DNA of 64,000 bases from Streptomyces sp. CB01580 (lineage in GTDB: Bacteria > Actinomycetota > Actinomycetes > Streptomycetales > Streptomycetaceae), in the NCBI RefSeq assembly GCF_001905795.1, contig NZ_LIXJ01000001.1, positions 186,001-250,000 of the forward strand, written 5' to 3'. The notes under the pieces were generated by a model, which was not told where the DNA came from, ran no database searches, and saw nothing but the letters and a program-made list of their open reading frames with translations. Made by a program: the position numbers and the translations under genes. This document shows positions 37,415 through 48,204 of the stretch, piece after piece (position 1 is the stretch's first letter; each line of letters opens with the position of its first letter).

Positions 37415-40400
37415 GGTCGTCGTCCTTCGCTCGGGGGGCCGCTTCCGGGTCCAGGATGCGGGCGATACGGGCCAGCGACTCGGGGCAGGCCAGGTCACCG
37501 TGACCGAAGTCGCTGGCGTGCACGTCGATCCGCCCCTGGACGTAGGGGCGCCACGTCGAGGGATCGAAGGCGATCGCCTCGGGCCCCTGGTCGGGACGGG
37601 CCCGTACGAGGGAGACGTCCCCCGCGTACCGGCCGGGGTGGAAGGAGCGCGCCAGGCGGAGGTTGTTGTCGTACGCCCCGCCCATGGCGATCAGATGGCG
37701 CTCGGAGATGTCGGACAGCAGGCTGTCCTCGTCCCGGACGATCTTCAGGAACCGCTCGTCGGTCAGCTCCTCGTCGCGCACGCCGTCGGGCCGGATGCCC
37801 GCGAAGTCCAGCAGGGCCCCGTACATCATCCGCTCCCCCGCCCTGTCGGACACGGCGGGCAGGTCGGGCAGGTCGGCGACGACGTAGGAATCCAGCAGGA
37901 CCAGGCGCTCCACCCGCTCACCCAGGCACTGGAGTTCGGTGGCCATCGCGTGGGCGACCAGCCCGCCGAAGGACCAGCCGAGCAGTTGGTACGGGCCGTG
38001 CGGCCGGATCCGGCGGATCTCGGCCACGTAGTCGGCGGCCATCTCCTCCACGCTCCCGGCGAGCAGGTCCGCCCCGTTCAGCCCTCGGTCCTGCAAGGCG
38101 TAGAGGGGCTGCTCGGGGCCGAGGTGCTGGGTCAGCGCCGCGTACATCCAGCCCACGCCGCCGGCCGGGTGGACGCAGAACATCGGGGTCCGTCCGCCCT
38201 CTCCCCGCAGGGGCAGCACGGTGTCGAACGCCGGGTGCATGTCCTGCGCGCCGATCAGGGCGGCCGGCCGGTCCCTGCCCGACGCGGTGCCGGTGGCGGC
38301 CTCGGCGGCCGCCCCCAGGTCGGTCACCGGGGTGTCGGGGGCGGCGACGACCGTACGCAGGATCGTCAGCAGGCGGTCCATCAGCGTCCGGACCTCGTCG
38401 GGGGTGAACGCCTCGGTGCGGTGCAGGAGGTTGACGTCGGTGCCCCCGTCGCGGGGCAGCACCATCAGGGAGAGCGGGTGGTGTCCGGCGGACTCGGTGG
38501 TGGCCCCGTCGACGCGCACGCCCGGCAGGGCCCGCGCCGCCTCCGGGTCCGCCGCCGGGAAGTTCTCGTAGACCACGGCCGTGTCGAAGAGTTCGTCCAG
38601 GCCGACGGCGTCGAGCAGGCGGGACAGTCCGAGGTGGCCGTGCGGCATCAGGCGGGCCTGCTCGGCCTGGACGCGGCTCAGCAGCGCGGCCACCGTCTCC
38701 TCGGGCCGCAGCCGCACCCGTACCGGGAAGGTGTTGATGAGGAAGCCGACGACGGACTCCACCCCCGGAAGGTCCGGGGACCGCCCCGAGGTGATCGCCC
38801 CGAACACCACGTCGCCGCGGCCGGTCCGCTCGGCGAGCAGCAGCGCCCAGCAGCACTGGACGACGGTGTTGACGGTGACGCCCAGACGGGCGGCGGTGGC
38901 CGCGAGTCGGTCGGTCTCCGCGGGATCCAGCCGGTGGATGAGCCGGTTCGGCCAGGTGGCGGCGGCGCCGCTGCCGGAAGGGGCCAGCAGGGTGGGTTCG
39001 ACGCCGGTCAGGTGCTCGCGCCAGGCGGTCAGGGCCCGCTCCCGGTCGAGCCCGCCGAGCCAGGCCAGGTAGTCGCGGTAGGGGGTGGGTTCGGGCAGCG
39101 CGTCCCCGTTGTACAGCGCGAACAGCACGGGCAGCAGCAGTTGGTTGGACCAGCCGTCGAGCAGCAGGTGGTGGCTGACGACACGGAGCTGGAAGCGCTT
39201 CGACCCGAGCCGCACCAGGGTGAACCGCAGCAGCGGGGGGTCGGCCGGGTCCAGGCGGGTGGCCCGCTCCGCGGCGGTCAGCCGCTCGCCGCGCTCGCGC
39301 CGGGCCTCGGGGCTGGACGTGGAGAGGTCCAGCTCGTCCAGGGCCAGCTCGCGGCCGCTCAGCACCTGTACGGCGGGCCCGGAGGGCGGCCGGACGAAGG
39401 CGGCGCACAGGTTGGGGTGGCGGCGGCCCAGCTCGCGGATCGCGCGCCGGAGTGCCGGTACGTCGAGGTCGCCGGTCAGGTCCAGGGCCAGACGCATGAC
39501 GAAGGCGTCCTCACCGTCCCGCTCGGACCCGCGCGGGAACAGCAGCCCCTCCTGGAGGGGGGACAGCGGCAGCACGTCCCGGTGGCCGGGGTAGGCCGTG
39601 GCGAGCCAGCGACGTCCTTCCTCGGTCAGGGGCACAGGTCCGGTCCCGGTGGCCTCGGACGGGCGGGGCCGGGGCGCGACGGCCACCGCTTCCCGCGGCG
39701 AGGGCTCCCCCGCTTCGGACGTGGGCGGCGCGGACGGGCCGGTGGCGTCGCCCCGGGGGCCGCCGGTGAGACCCGCGGCCAGCCCGGCGGGGGTGGGGCT
39801 GACGAACACGTCCTCCGTGGACAGCGCCAGGCCCCGCCGACGCGCCTTGCGTACCAGCCGGATGGAGCGGATGCTGTCGCCGCCCAGCGCGAAGAAGCTG
39901 TCGTCGGCGCCGACGTCGGTGCGGTTCAGCACCTCGGCGAACACCTCGCGCAGCACGTCGACCGCATCCGGCCGGCCTGCCCGCATCACGGGCCGCCGCT
40001 GCGGCGCGGCAGCCACCCGCCGGCGCAGCGCCTTCCGGTCGGCCTTCCCGTTGGGGGTGAGGGGAAGGCTGTCCAGCACCTCGAAGGTGGTGGGGACCAG
40101 TGCCGCCGGGACCTCGCGGGCCAGGGCGGTTCGTACGGTGTCGGGGTCCAGCCGCGCACCGGGGTCGGGCTGGAGGAAGGCGGCGAGAGTGTGGTCCCCC
40201 ACGTCGGCGCCGTCGGTCGCGGGCACGGCGACCACGGCGGCCGAGGCCACCCGGGGCAGGGCGCACAGGCGTGCCTCCAGCTCCCCGGGCTCCACCCGGT
40301 GGCCCCGGACCTTCACCTGGTCGTCGGCACGGCCCCGGTAGGTCAGCACCCCGTCCCGGTCCTGGACCACCAGGTCCCCGGTCCGGTACATGCGGGTGCC

Positions 40401-43400
40401 GTCGGCGGCGAAGGGGTCGGCCACGAAACGCTCGGCGGTGTGCCCGGGACGGCCGGCGTAGCCCCGGGCCACGCCGTCACCGGCCACGTACAGCTCACCG
40501 ACCGTGCCGGGGGCCACCGGACGCATCTCGCGGTCCAGCACGTGGCAGCGGTGGCCGTCCACCGGTGTGCCGATCGGAGGGTCGTCCTGCGCGTCGGGGT
40601 CGCAGCGCCAGGCCGTGGCGTAGACGGTGCACTCGGTGGGGCCGTAGGCGTTCCAGACGGTGGCCCCGGGGTGGCGGCGGTGGATGTCCCGCACCAGGTC
40701 GACGGGGACCCGTTCCCCGCACAGCACGTAGTGGTCGGCCCGCTCGTCGACCCACTCCGCCTGCCGCACCCGGCCGTAGACGGACGGAATGGCGACGATG
40801 AGGGAGCCGGACCAGTCCTTCCGTTCGGTGAGGGCCAGCAGGTTGCGCACCAGGTCGACGGTGCCGCCGGCCACCAGGGTGGCCAGCAGTTCCACGACCG
40901 AGACGTCGAAGCTCGCCGAGGCGGCGCCGAGCACGCGTGACGAGGCGTCGCCGCCCAGCTCGCGTCGCATCCACGCGATGAAGCCGAGGACGTTGCGGTG
41001 GGTGACCACGACGCCCTTCGGCCGTCCGGTGGAGCCGGAGGTGTAGCAGACGTACGCGGCGTTGCCGCCGGCCGCCGGGCGGGCCCCCGGCGACGTCGCC
41101 CGCTCGGTCCCGGCGCCCTCCCCGGGGGCGGACGGGGCGTCCACCAGCACCACGTCGGGGGCTCCCGAGGGCAGCCGGGCCGCCGACGCGATGGTGGTCA
41201 CCACGTGTGCCGGGCGGCTGTCGGTGAGGAGGAAACGGGCCCGCTCCGGCGGGAGGGAGGGCTCCACCGCCACGTAGCAGGCGCCGGACTTGAGCACCCC
41301 GAGCACCGCGACGGCCAGCTCCACGCCCCGGTCCAGCCACAGCGCGACCCGGTCCTCCGCACCCACGCCCCGCGCCCGCAGGGTCCGCGCCAGCCGCTCG
41401 GCGCGCAGGTCCAGCTCCCGGTAGGTGAGCCGTTCCTCGCCCGCGCGCACCGCGACGAGGTCGGGAGTGGCGGCGGCCCGGTCCTCGATCGCCCGGTGCA
41501 CGGTGGCGGGCGCCCCGGGCGCCGCCCCCGCCCGCTCGTCGTGGCGGCCGGGAACGGTCGTGTGCGGGTGCGGGTCGCCCGGGGCCAGCAGGGCGGTCAG
41601 CGGGGTCTCCCGGCTGCCCTCGGCGGCGACGGCGCGCAGCACGTCCAGATAGTCGGCGGTGAGCGTGGCGGCGGTCCGCTCGGTGAACAGGTCGTCGCTG
41701 TACTCCAGGCAGGCCGTCATCTCGTCCTGGCCCTCGCGGTCCTCGGTGACGAGGGTCAGGTCGAACTTGGCGGTGCCGGGGGGCATCCCGCTGAAGAGGT
41801 TCTCCTGGGTGTGGCGGGTGTCGAAGAAGTCGGTGCGGGCATCGCCCACGTGCTGCACGGGCGGGAGTTCCTGGTGCACGTAGAAGACGTCGAACAGCGG
41901 TTCCCTGCCCAGGTCGCGTTCGCCCACCAGCGCGTTGACCACCCGGTCGAAGGGCACCTCCTGGTGTTCCAGCGCCTCCAGGACGACGCTGCGCACCTGC
42001 TTGACGAAGTCCCCGAACGAGACGGCGGACCCCAGGTCGGCGCGGAGGGCGACGGTGCTGTTGAAGAAGCCGATGAGGCCTTGGACCTCGGGGCGGGTGC
42101 GCCCGGTGGTGGGGCTGCCGATGACCAGGTCGCGCTGGTCGGTGTGGCGGGCGAGCAGCAGGTAGAGGCAGGAGAGCAGCACCGTGAAGAGGGTCGCGGA
42201 CTCCTGCGCGGCGATCCGGCGCAGGCGCCGCACCAGGTCCGCCGGCACGGTGAAGGTGCGCAGCCTGCCGGTGTAGCTCTTGCGGGCGGGCCGGGGGTGG
42301 TCGGTGGGCAGCCGCAGCGGCTCGATCCCCGCCAGCCGCTGCTTCCAGTACTCCAGTTCGCCGTCGAGGGCGGCGGAGTCCAGGAGCTGCCGCTGCCAGT
42401 GGGCCCAGTCGCGGTACTGGACCGGCAGCGGGTCGAGGCGGGGTTCGCGGTTCTCCCGGTGCGCGGCGTACAGCTCGGGCAGTTCCCGCTCGAAGATCTT
42501 GGGCGAACCGCCGTCGTTGACGGCGTGGTGCATGGTCACGTGGACCACGTGTTCCCGCGGACCGGTGCGGATGACCTGCAGCCGTACGAGGGGGTCGTTC
42601 TCCACGTCGAAGCGGTGGTCCGCGGCACGGCGCACCAGTTCACGGGCGGCGGCCTGCGGGTCGGGGCGGTCGCTGACGTCCGAGAAGCGGAAGAACTCCG
42701 GGCCCAGTTCGGGCCGGACGCGCAGGGTGGGTACGCCGTCGTCGTCGACGAGGTTGGAGCGGAGCGCCTCGTGCCGCCGCGCCAGCCCCTCCCACATGCC
42801 CCGCACCGCGTCGACGTCCAGGTCTCCGCTGATCCGGCTGACCATCGGGAGGTTGTAGAGGGTCGTGTCGGGGTCGAGCTGGTGGTGGAACCACATGCGC
42901 TCCTGCCCGAAGGACAGGACCCGCTCGTCGGTGGGGGTCACCGGGGGGACGGCCGTCCGGCGGCCGCGGGAGAGCGCGTCGACGAAGCGGGCGAGATCGG
43001 CGACGCGGGGGTGGTCGTAGGTGTCGATGAGCTTGAGGCGGTGGCCGAACCGCTCGTCCACGCGCTGGGCGAGCTGCATGGCGATGATCGAGTTGCCGCC
43101 CAGGGAGAAGTAGTCGGCCTCGGGGGTGACGGGCGTGCCCGCGCCGAGGAGTTCCTCCAGGGTGCGGCACAGCCACGCGGTGGTGTCCTCGGGCTCCGCC
43201 GTCAACCGTTCGACGGGCGGGGGCGCTGCACCGGCCGGGAGCGGTCCGGTCCCGGACGCCGGTCGGTCGGCAGGCGTGGCGGTGGAAGTCTCCGGGACGT
43301 CCGGCGCCGTCGCGGCGGGCGGGGCGGCGGTGAGCGCCCGGGCCGGTGCGGCGGCGGGCGTCGCCCAGCAGGGGATGCCGAGGACGGGGTGGCCCGGCAG

Positions 43401-45383
43401 CCGGTGGCGTCGCGGCGGGCGGGTGGCGTCGGCCGGGGCGACCGCCTGCCAGTCCAGGTCGACGCCGAGGCGGTACAGGGCGCCGAGGACGCCCGGCACT
43501 CCGTGGCGCGCGTCCAGAGGGATCACCTCGACGGTGCCCCGCTCTTCGGAGCCGGGCTCCACCAGGGCGTCCGCCTGCCCGGCGGCCGGGTCGGGCGCCA
43601 CGCACAGCACCGGGCGGCCCCGGGAGCGCAGCTTCGCGACCTCGGCGGCGGTCCGCTCGGGCGGCGTACCGCCGTCGGCGCCCAGCACGGCCGCCAGGCT
43701 CACCCCGCAGCGGCGGAGTTCGGCGGCCGTTCCGGTGGCGGCCCTGCCCTCGGCGTCGGGCAGCAGGACGACGCGGGGCGGCCGCCCGGGGGCGTCACGG
43801 GTCCCGTCCTGGGCGAGCCAGGTCGCCTCGGCGGCCAGGCGTACCGCGAGCTCCTCGGTGTCCCGGGCCCGTACGGCGACGCGGTGCGCGTAGTGGTCGC
43901 GCCCCTGGTTGAGGGTGAACGCGACATCGGCCAGCGGCAGACGTCCCGCGCGCAGCACGGTGGAGAGGCGGGCGCACAGCGCCGCCAGCGCCTCGGGGGT
44001 GCGGGCGGAGACGCCCACCAGGTGCGGCGCCGGGTCGTCGGGCTCCTCCGCGCCGTCCTCGGCAGGCGGCCGCTGTACGACGCAGTGTGCGTTGACGCCG
44101 CCGAGGCTGAACGAGCTGACACCGGCCAGGCGAGGGGCGTCGCCCCAGGGGCGGTGGGCGCCGACGACCTCCACCCCGAAATCGGCGGGGTCGACGCCGC
44201 CGGTCGCCCGGCGGAAGTGGACCGAGGGGTACAGCTCGCCGTGCTTCACGCCGAGGATGGCCCTGACCAGTCCGGCGACGCCCGCCGCGTGGTCCAGGTG
44301 GCCGATGTTGGCCTTGACCGAGCCGATCGGCACGGGGGTGTCCCGGGTGCCGAACACCGCGGCCAGGCCCTCCAGTTCGACGGCGTCGCCGAGCGGGGTG
44401 CCCGATCCGTGCCCCTCCAGGTAGCCCGCGTGGGCGGGGTCCACCCCCGCCGCGGCCCACGCCTTGCGGATGGTCCTGCTCTGCACGACGGCGCTGGGCG
44501 AGCTGATCGTGGCCACGGCGCCACCGTTGTGCAGGACCGCGCTGCCGCGCAGCACCGCGTGGACCGGGGCGCCGTCGGCCCGGGCCCGGGCAACCGTGGT
44601 GAGCAGCAGCACGGCCCCGCCCTCTCCGGGGACGGCGCCGTCGGCGTCCGCATCGTAGGCCCGGCACCGCCCGCTGTCGGACACCAGCTCCGGCATCGCG
44701 TCGGCCTCCTCGGCCGGAAGGCCGCCGGGACGCAGGCTCACCCCACCGGCGAGCGCGTACCGGGCATCGCCCGAGGCGATCTCGCGGCAGGCGTGGTGGA
44801 CCGCGAGCAGGGAGCTGTTGCAGCCCGCGTCGACCGTGTAGCAGGGGCCGGTCAGCCCCAGCACGTGCGCGACCCGGGCCGGTGTCCCGAAGGCCATGTT
44901 GCCCAGGGCGGCGAGCGTGCCCGGGTCCGCGGCGGCGGCACGGTAGGACGACGGGGAGGAGGTGAGGACGACGGCGGTGTCGTTCGCGCCGAGGTGGCGG
45001 GCGGAGTATCCGGCGTCCTCCACCGCCTGGTGGGCCAGCAGCAGGGCGAGGCGCTGCTGCGGGTCCATCACGGCGGCTTCCCGGCGGGAGAGCCGGAACA
45101 GGCCGTGGTCGAAGGTGTGGATGTCCCGCAGGTGGCCCATGGGCAGGTAGGCCGCCTCCGGGTCGAGTCCCGTCGCCTCGGCGCGGCCCTCGGGCAGGGG
45201 GCCGACGCTGTCGCGGCCCGCGCGCAGGTTGGCGCGGAACTCCTCCAGGTCGTCGGCGTCGGGAAAACGCACGGCCAGTCCCACCACGGCGATCGCGTCG
45301 TCGGGGACGTGGGTGGCGTCCCGGCCGGTTGCGTCGCCGTCCTGCCGCGTCCGTCGTGCTGTCGAGCCGCCGTTGTTCGGCAC
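37407..45383 (-). CDS. PKS-NRPS hybrid: KS-(degenerate AT)-PCP-C-A-PCP-C-TE
   Basis: A 2658-aa enzyme from GTG 45383 (GAGGG upstream). KS: about 30-430, active Cys188 in DAGCNSSL, His in [10 protein letters not shown] and [10 protein letters not shown]. At about 430-740 KS-AT and post-AT linkers remain ([17 protein letters not shown]), but no GHSxG. PCP Ser765 ([11 protein letters not shown]). C (HHAVNDGG, about 949). A ([14 protein letters not shown], about 1453), hand-read pocket DVVAVCAVYK, not assigned. PCP ([11 protein letters not shown], about 1838). C (HHLLLDGWS, about 2070; [10 protein letters not shown], so not E). TE ([13 protein letters not shown], about 2473). No carrier lies between the last C and TE. 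The KS has no extender selector of its own, so an extender must arrive in trans. Confidence 0.92.
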   Translation of the reverse strand: MPNNGGSTARRTRQDGDATGRDATHVPDDAIAVVGLAVRFPDADDLEEFRANLRAGRDSVGPLPEGRAEATGLDPEAAYLPMGHLRDIHTFDHGLFRLSRREAAVMDPQQRLALLLAHQAVEDAGYSARHLGANDTAVVLTSSPSSYRAAAADPGTLAALGNMAFGTPARVAHVLGLTGPCYTVDAGCNSSLLAVHHACREIASGDARYALAGGVSLRPGGLPAEEADAMPELVSDSGRCRAYDADADGAVPGEGGAVLLLTTVARARADGAPVHAVLRGSAVLHNGGAVATISSPSAVVQSRTIRKAWAAAGVDPAHAGYLEGHGSGTPLGDAVELEGLAAVFGTRDTPVPIGSVKANIGHLDHAAGVAGLVRAILGVKHGELYPSVHFRRATGGVDPADFGVEVVGAHRPWGDAPRLAGVSSFSLGGVNAHCVVQRPPAEDGAEEPDDPAPHLVGVSARTPEALAALCARLSTVLRAGRLPLADVAFTLNQGRDHYAHRVAVRARDTEELAVRLAAEATWLAQDGTRDAPGRPPRVVLLPDAEGRAATGTAAELRRCGVSLAAVLGADGGTPPERTAAEVAKLRSRGRPVLCVAPDPAAGQADALVEPGSEERGTVEVIPLDARHGVPGVLGALYRLGVDLDWQAVAPADATRPPRRHRLPGHPVLGIPCWATPAAAPARALTAAPPAATAPDVPETSTATPADRPASGTGPLPAGAAPPPVERLTAEPEDTTAWLCRTLEELLGAGTPVTPEADYFSLGGNSIIAMQLAQRVDERFGHRLKLIDTYDHPRVADLARFVDALSRGRRTAVPPVTPTDERVLSFGQERMWFHHQLDPDTTLYNLPMVSRISGDLDVDAVRGMWEGLARRHEALRSNLVDDDGVPTLRVRPELGPEFFRFSDVSDRPDPQAAARELVRRAADHRFDVENDPLVRLQVIRTGPREHVVHVTMHHAVNDGGSPKIFERELPELYAAHRENREPRLDPLPVQYRDWAHWQRQLLDSAALDGELEYWKQRLAGIEPLRLPTDHPRPARKSYTGRLRTFTVPADLVRRLRRIAAQESATLFTVLLSCLYLLLARHTDQRDLVIGSPTTGRTRPEVQGLIGFFNSTVALRADLGSAVSFGDFVKQVRSVVLEALEHQEVPFDRVVNALVGERDLGREPLFDVFYVHQELPPVQHVGDARTDFFDTRHTQENLFSGMPPGTAKFDLTLVTEDREGQDEMTACLEYSDDLFTERTAATLTADYLDVLRAVAAEGSRETPLTALLAPGDPHPHTTVPGRHDERAGAAPGAPATVHRAIEDRAAATPDLVAVRAGEERLTYRELDLRAERLARTLRARGVGAEDRVALWLDRGVELAVAVLGVLKSGACYVAVEPSLPPERARFLLTDSRPAHVVTTIASAARLPSGAPDVVLVDAPSAPGEGAGTERATSPGARPAAGGNAAYVCYTSGSTGRPKGVVVTHRNVLGFIAWMRRELGGDASSRVLGAASASFDVSVVELLATLVAGGTVDLVRNLLALTERKDWSGSLIVAIPSVYGRVRQAEWVDERADHYVLCGERVPVDLVRDIHRRHPGATVWNAYGPTECTVYATAWRCDPDAQDDPPIGTPVDGHRCHVLDREMRPVAPGTVGELYVAGDGVARGYAGRPGHTAERFVADPFAADGTRMYRTGDLVVQDRDGVLTYRGRADDQVKVRGHRVEPGELEARLCALPRVASAAVVAVPATDGADVGDHTLAAFLQPDPGARLDPDTVRTALAREVPAALVPTTFEVLDSLPLTPNGKADRKALRRRVAAAPQRRPVMRAGRPDAVDVLREVFAEVLNRTDVGADDSFFALGGDSIRSIRLVRKARRRGLALSTEDVFVSPTPAGLAAGLTGGPRGDATGPSAPPTSEAGEPSPREAVAVAPRPRPSEATGTGPVPLTEEGRRWLATAYPGHRDVLPLSPLQEGLLFPRGSERDGEDAFVMRLALDLTGDLDVPALRRAIRELGRRHPNLCAAFVRPPSGPAVQVLSGRELALDELDLSTSSPEARRERGERLTAAERATRLDPADPPLLRFTLVRLGSKRFQLRVVSHHLLLDGWSNQLLLPVLFALYNGDALPEPTPYRDYLAWLGGLDRERALTAWREHLTGVEPTLLAPSGSGAAATWPNRLIHRLDPAETDRLAATAARLGVTVNTVVQCCWALLLAERTGRGDVVFGAITSGRSPDLPGVESVVGFLINTFPVRVRLRPEETVAALLSRVQAEQARLMPHGHLGLSRLLDAVGLDELFDTAVVYENFPAADPEAARALPGVRVDGATTESAGHHPLSLMVLPRDGGTDVNLLHRTEAFTPDEVRTLMDRLLTILRTVVAAPDTPVTDLGAAAEAATGTASGRDRPAALIGAQDMHPAFDTVLPLRGEGGRTPMFCVHPAGGVGWMYAALTQHLGPEQPLYALQDRGLNGADLLAGSVEEMAADYVAEIRRIRPHGPYQLLGWSFGGLVAHAMATELQCLGERVERLVLLDSYVVADLPDLPAVSDRAGERMMYGALLDFAGIRPDGVRDEELTDERFLKIVRDEDSLLSDISERHLIAMGGAYDNNLRLARSFHPGRYAGDVSLVRARPDQGPEAIAFDPSTWRPYVQGRIDVHASDFGHGDLACPESLARIARILDPEAAPRAKDDDHG
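43150..44090 (-). other. Degenerate acyltransferase region within the hybrid synthetase
   Basis: About 310 residues between KS and PCP. The ends match normal AT-flanking linkers: [36 protein letters not shown] and [13 protein letters not shown] with RLPGHPVL. The middle is about 110 residues where a full AT has about 300. It starts [10 protein letters not shown] instead of the FPGQG motif, and the nucleophile GHSxG is absent. It is best read as a decayed AT kept as a linker. Confidence 0.65.
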
Positions 45384-45445
45384 TGTGTCCCTCGCTGTCT
45401 CGCCCACCGGAGGTGGGGTCCGCTCTGCTTCGGTGTCGGGCCGTC

Positions 45446-47269
45446 TCACTGAGATGTCGGGCGGGCGCCCGCCGCGAGGAGCGCGTCCGCCTGCTCCGGT
45501 ACGCGGTCCAGGTCGAAGAGCTGGCCCACGCGCAGCGCGCCGGGCCAGCGCGTCTCGAGGCACAGGTGCAGTTCCACCACGCTGCGGGAGTTGCCGCCCG
45601 CGTCGAAGAAGCTGTCCTCGGGCCCGAAGTCCTCGTGCCGCAGGACCCGGGCCCACATCTTCGCGACCTCGCGGGACAGGGCTTCCCGCTCGTCCCCGCC
45701 CGGGCCCGAGGCCGAACCACCGCCGCTGCGCGGCGTGAGAAGGGCGAGCAGCGCGGCCTCGTCGGCCTTGCCGGAGGGGGCCAGCGGCATCGAGCCGAGG
45801 GTGATGTACTCCTCCGGTACGGCGTCGGCGACGAGGCTCGTGCGGCAGTGGGCGATCAGTTCCCGTGGTCCGGGCAGTGCCACCGCGTCCTCGGCCGGGG
45901 TCCAGAACGCGACCAGCCGCAGGGCGCCGTCGTCTCCCGGGACCCCCAGCACGCCCGCCTGACGGACCGCCGGGTGGGTCTCCAGGACGGCCTGGACACC
46001 GTGCCGCTCCACGCGGATTCCGCGCACCTTGATCTGGCCGTCGGCCCGCCCGCGGAACTCGATCTCGCCGTCCTCCCCGATCAGGACGAGGTCCCCGGTG
46101 CGGTACATGCGCGCGCCCGGCCGCGAGGAGAAGGGATCGGCGACGAAGCTGTCCGCGGTCCGTGCGGGCCTGCGGGCGTATCCGCGGGTGACCTGCGGTC
46201 CGCCCACGTACAGTTCGCCGACGGTGCCGGGAGGGCAGGGCTCCAGCCGCTCGTCGAGCACGTGGACCGAGGTGGCCCCGGAGACGCGGCCGACGGGCAC
46301 CGTCCGGGGGGAGTCGTCGCGCAGGGTGTGCCCGAGGACCGACACGGTGGTCTCGGTCGGGCCGTACTCGTTGCGGAGCCGGGTGGTGGGAAGTGCGGCG
46401 CGGTGCTGTGCGACGAGCGCCGGGGGCACCACCTCGCCGGCGACGACGACCTCCCGCAGATGGGCGCCGGCGCCCGCGAGGTGGGGCAGCATCAGCCGGT
46501 AGTACGAGGGCGGACAGACCATCTGCGTGGCCTGCCGCAGAAGGACCAGTTCGGCGGAGGCCCGGGCGTCGCGCAGGGCGGCGTGGTCCGGCAGCACGGC
46601 GGTGCCGCCCGTGCACAACGCGCCGAAGGTCAGCATCAGCGCGCCGTCCCAGGCGAACCGGCAGGCCGAGAAGCGGATCCCGCCCGGCTCGTCACCGCGG
46701 GCGGCCACCATCGCGGAGAGGTTGTCCCGCCCCACGACGACCGCCTTGGGCGCCCCGGTGGACCCGGAGGTGGTGATGGCGTACGCCGGGGCGCCCGGCG
46801 GTACCTCCGTCCAGGGCCCGGATCCGGTGGCCCCGCCCTGCGAGACGGACCGCCCGAGCTCCGCCAGGTCGAGCACGGCCAACGGCGCGGGCGCCTCGTC
46901 GGCCAGCCGCGCCACCGCCTCCCGTACGTCGGGGTCCGCCGCCCGGTCCCAGACCACCGCCCCGCACTCCAGATCGCGGGTCAGCGCGGCGAGGCGCTCC
47001 GCCGGATGGCCGGGCTCGGTGACGCACCAGGCCGCGCCCGCCCGCAGCGCGGCCACCATGCCGACCAGGGTGTCCGCGCTCTGCCGCAGATGGAGCAGGA
47101 CGGTCTGCCCCGGGCGCACCCCGAGCTCCCGCAACCGTGCGGCCAGCCTGTCGGTGGCCAAATCCAGCTCCCGGTAGCTGAGCTGCTCCCGGCCCACCAC
47201 CACCGCGGTGCGCTCGAAGTGGCGCCGCAGGGAGCCGCGCAGCTGGTCCGCCACGTCGTGGCCGGTCAT
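45446..47269 (-). CDS. Free-standing NRPS adenylation-PCP protein (loading didomain)
   Basis: A 607-aa protein with an A domain ([56 protein letters not shown]) and a C-terminal PCP ([16 protein letters not shown]). The hand-read pocket is DGMVVAEVSK. Gly at 236 and Glu at 322 are unusual and I cannot name the substrate. It probably supplies the starter for the KS of the next gene, which begins 62 bp downstream. ATG 47269 is used; GTG 47278, overlapping the preceding stop as GTGA, is an alternative. The gene lies between the extender genes and the hybrid synthetase in one operon. Confidence 0.88.
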   Translation of the reverse strand: MTGHDVADQLRGSLRRHFERTAVVVGREQLSYRELDLATDRLAARLRELGVRPGQTVLLHLRQSADTLVGMVAALRAGAAWCVTEPGHPAERLAALTRDLECGAVVWDRAADPDVREAVARLADEAPAPLAVLDLAELGRSVSQGGATGSGPWTEVPPGAPAYAITTSGSTGAPKAVVVGRDNLSAMVAARGDEPGGIRFSACRFAWDGALMLTFGALCTGGTAVLPDHAALRDARASAELVLLRQATQMVCPPSYYRLMLPHLAGAGAHLREVVVAGEVVPPALVAQHRAALPTTRLRNEYGPTETTVSVLGHTLRDDSPRTVPVGRVSGATSVHVLDERLEPCPPGTVGELYVGGPQVTRGYARRPARTADSFVADPFSSRPGARMYRTGDLVLIGEDGEIEFRGRADGQIKVRGIRVERHGVQAVLETHPAVRQAGVLGVPGDDGALRLVAFWTPAEDAVALPGPRELIAHCRTSLVADAVPEEYITLGSMPLAPSGKADEAALLALLTPRSGGGSASGPGGDEREALSREVAKMWARVLRHEDFGPEDSFFDAGGNSRSVVELHLCLETRWPGALRVGQLFDLDRVPEQADALLAAGARPTSQ

Positions 47270-47274
47270 GGCGA

Positions 47275-48204
47275 TCACCGGGTCTCGTAGGAGTGGAAGC
47301 CGCGGCCGCTCTTGCGTCCGCGGTGCCCCCGGTCGACGAGGTCCCGCAACAGGGCGGTGGGCTCGAAGCGGGGGTCGCCGGTGGTGTCCCGCAGGACGAC
47401 GAGGGAGTCCAGCACGGTGTCCAGACCGATCAGGTCGGCGGTCCTCAGCGGCCCCATGGCGTGTCCGAAGCAGTCGGTGAAGACGCGGTCCACGGTCTCG
47501 GCGTCGGCGGTGCCCTCCTCCACCCGCGCGGCGGCGTCGTTGATCATGGGCATCAGCACCCGGTTGGAGACGAAGCCCGGGGCGTCGCGCACCAGATGGG
47601 CGCGTTTGCCGATGCCTTCCAGCAGGCCGAGGACGGTCTTCAGGGTCTCCTCGGAGGTGCGGGCTCCGCGTACCACCTCGACCGCGTCCTTGAGGTGGGC
47701 GGGGTTCATGAAGTGGGTGGCCAGGACCCGGTCGTGGCGCCCGGTGTGACCGGCGAGGATCTCCACGGGGATGGCGGAGGTGCAGGAGGCGATGACGGTG
47801 TGCGGGGCGCAGGTGGCGTCGAGCGTCCGCAGGATCTGCTCCTTGACGGCCATCCGTTCGGGCCCGCACTCCACCACCAGGGCCACGTCGGCGAGTTCGG
47901 CCGCTTCCGTCACCCACCGCACCCGTCCGAGGACCGCGGCGGGCGGAGCCTCGGGCGCGGGCCGGCGCAGCAGCCGGGCGGCCCGGATGCCGGCCCGCAG
48001 CCGGCGCTCGCCGTCCGCCAGGGCCGCCGGGTCCGGATCGTGGAGCGTGACCGGGTGGCCGGCCTCGGCGAAGCTCTGCGCGACCCCGGCCCCCATGGTG
48101 CCCGCGCCGACCACGCCGATCGGCACCCGGGGCGGTGCGGCCGGGGCCGGCCCGCCCCGCTCGTCGGCGACGGCACGGTCGCCGCGGCGGTCGGTGCTAC
48201 TCAT
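47275..48204 (-). CDS. 3-hydroxyacyl-CoA dehydrogenase family protein (FkbK-like)
   Basis: A 309-aa NAD-dependent enzyme with VPIGVVGAGTMGAGVAQSFAEAGHPVTLHDPDP at the Rossmann fold, EQILRTLDATCAPHTVIASCTSAIPVE, THFMNPAHLKDAVEVVRG with the catalytic His, and PGFVSNRVLMPMINDAA. It belongs to the HBDH type that oxidises glyceryl-ACP in methoxymalonyl- or hydroxymalonyl-ACP pathways (FkbK, ZmaG-type enzymes). It probably acts before or with the acyl-CoA dehydrogenase of the same operon. ATG 48204 lies within the end of the FkbH-like gene (8-bp overlap). Confidence 0.9.
   Translation of the reverse strand: MSSTDRRGDRAVADERGGPAPAAPPRVPIGVVGAGTMGAGVAQSFAEAGHPVTLHDPDPAALADGERRLRAGIRAARLLRRPAPEAPPAAVLGRVRWVTEAAELADVALVVECGPERMAVKEQILRTLDATCAPHTVIASCTSAIPVEILAGHTGRHDRVLATHFMNPAHLKDAVEVVRGARTSEETLKTVLGLLEGIGKRAHLVRDAPGFVSNRVLMPMINDAAARVEEGTADAETVDRVFTDCFGHAMGPLRTADLIGLDTVLDSLVVLRDTTGDPRFEPTALLRDLVDRGHRGRKSGRGFHSYETR

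Noticed and set aside
31061..38407. 2448-residue open frame on the plus strand across the NRPS genes
   Set aside because: It is a GC-rich antisense shadow of the two synthetases; the sequence is Gln/Arg/Gly/Val-rich, has no domain motifs and no ribosome binding site.
39000..39600. Epimerisation domain in the hybrid synthetase
   Set aside because: The motif is HHLLLDGWS with [10 protein letters not shown], which is condensation-type; the E-specific NYLGR motif is absent. A real E domain is found only at about 31.1-32.5 kb.
45446..46616. Extension of the hybrid synthetase to a start at 46616
   Set aside because: The extra 411 residues are the out-of-frame shadow of the A-PCP gene; KS similarity starts right after GTG 45383, which has a GAGGG upstream.
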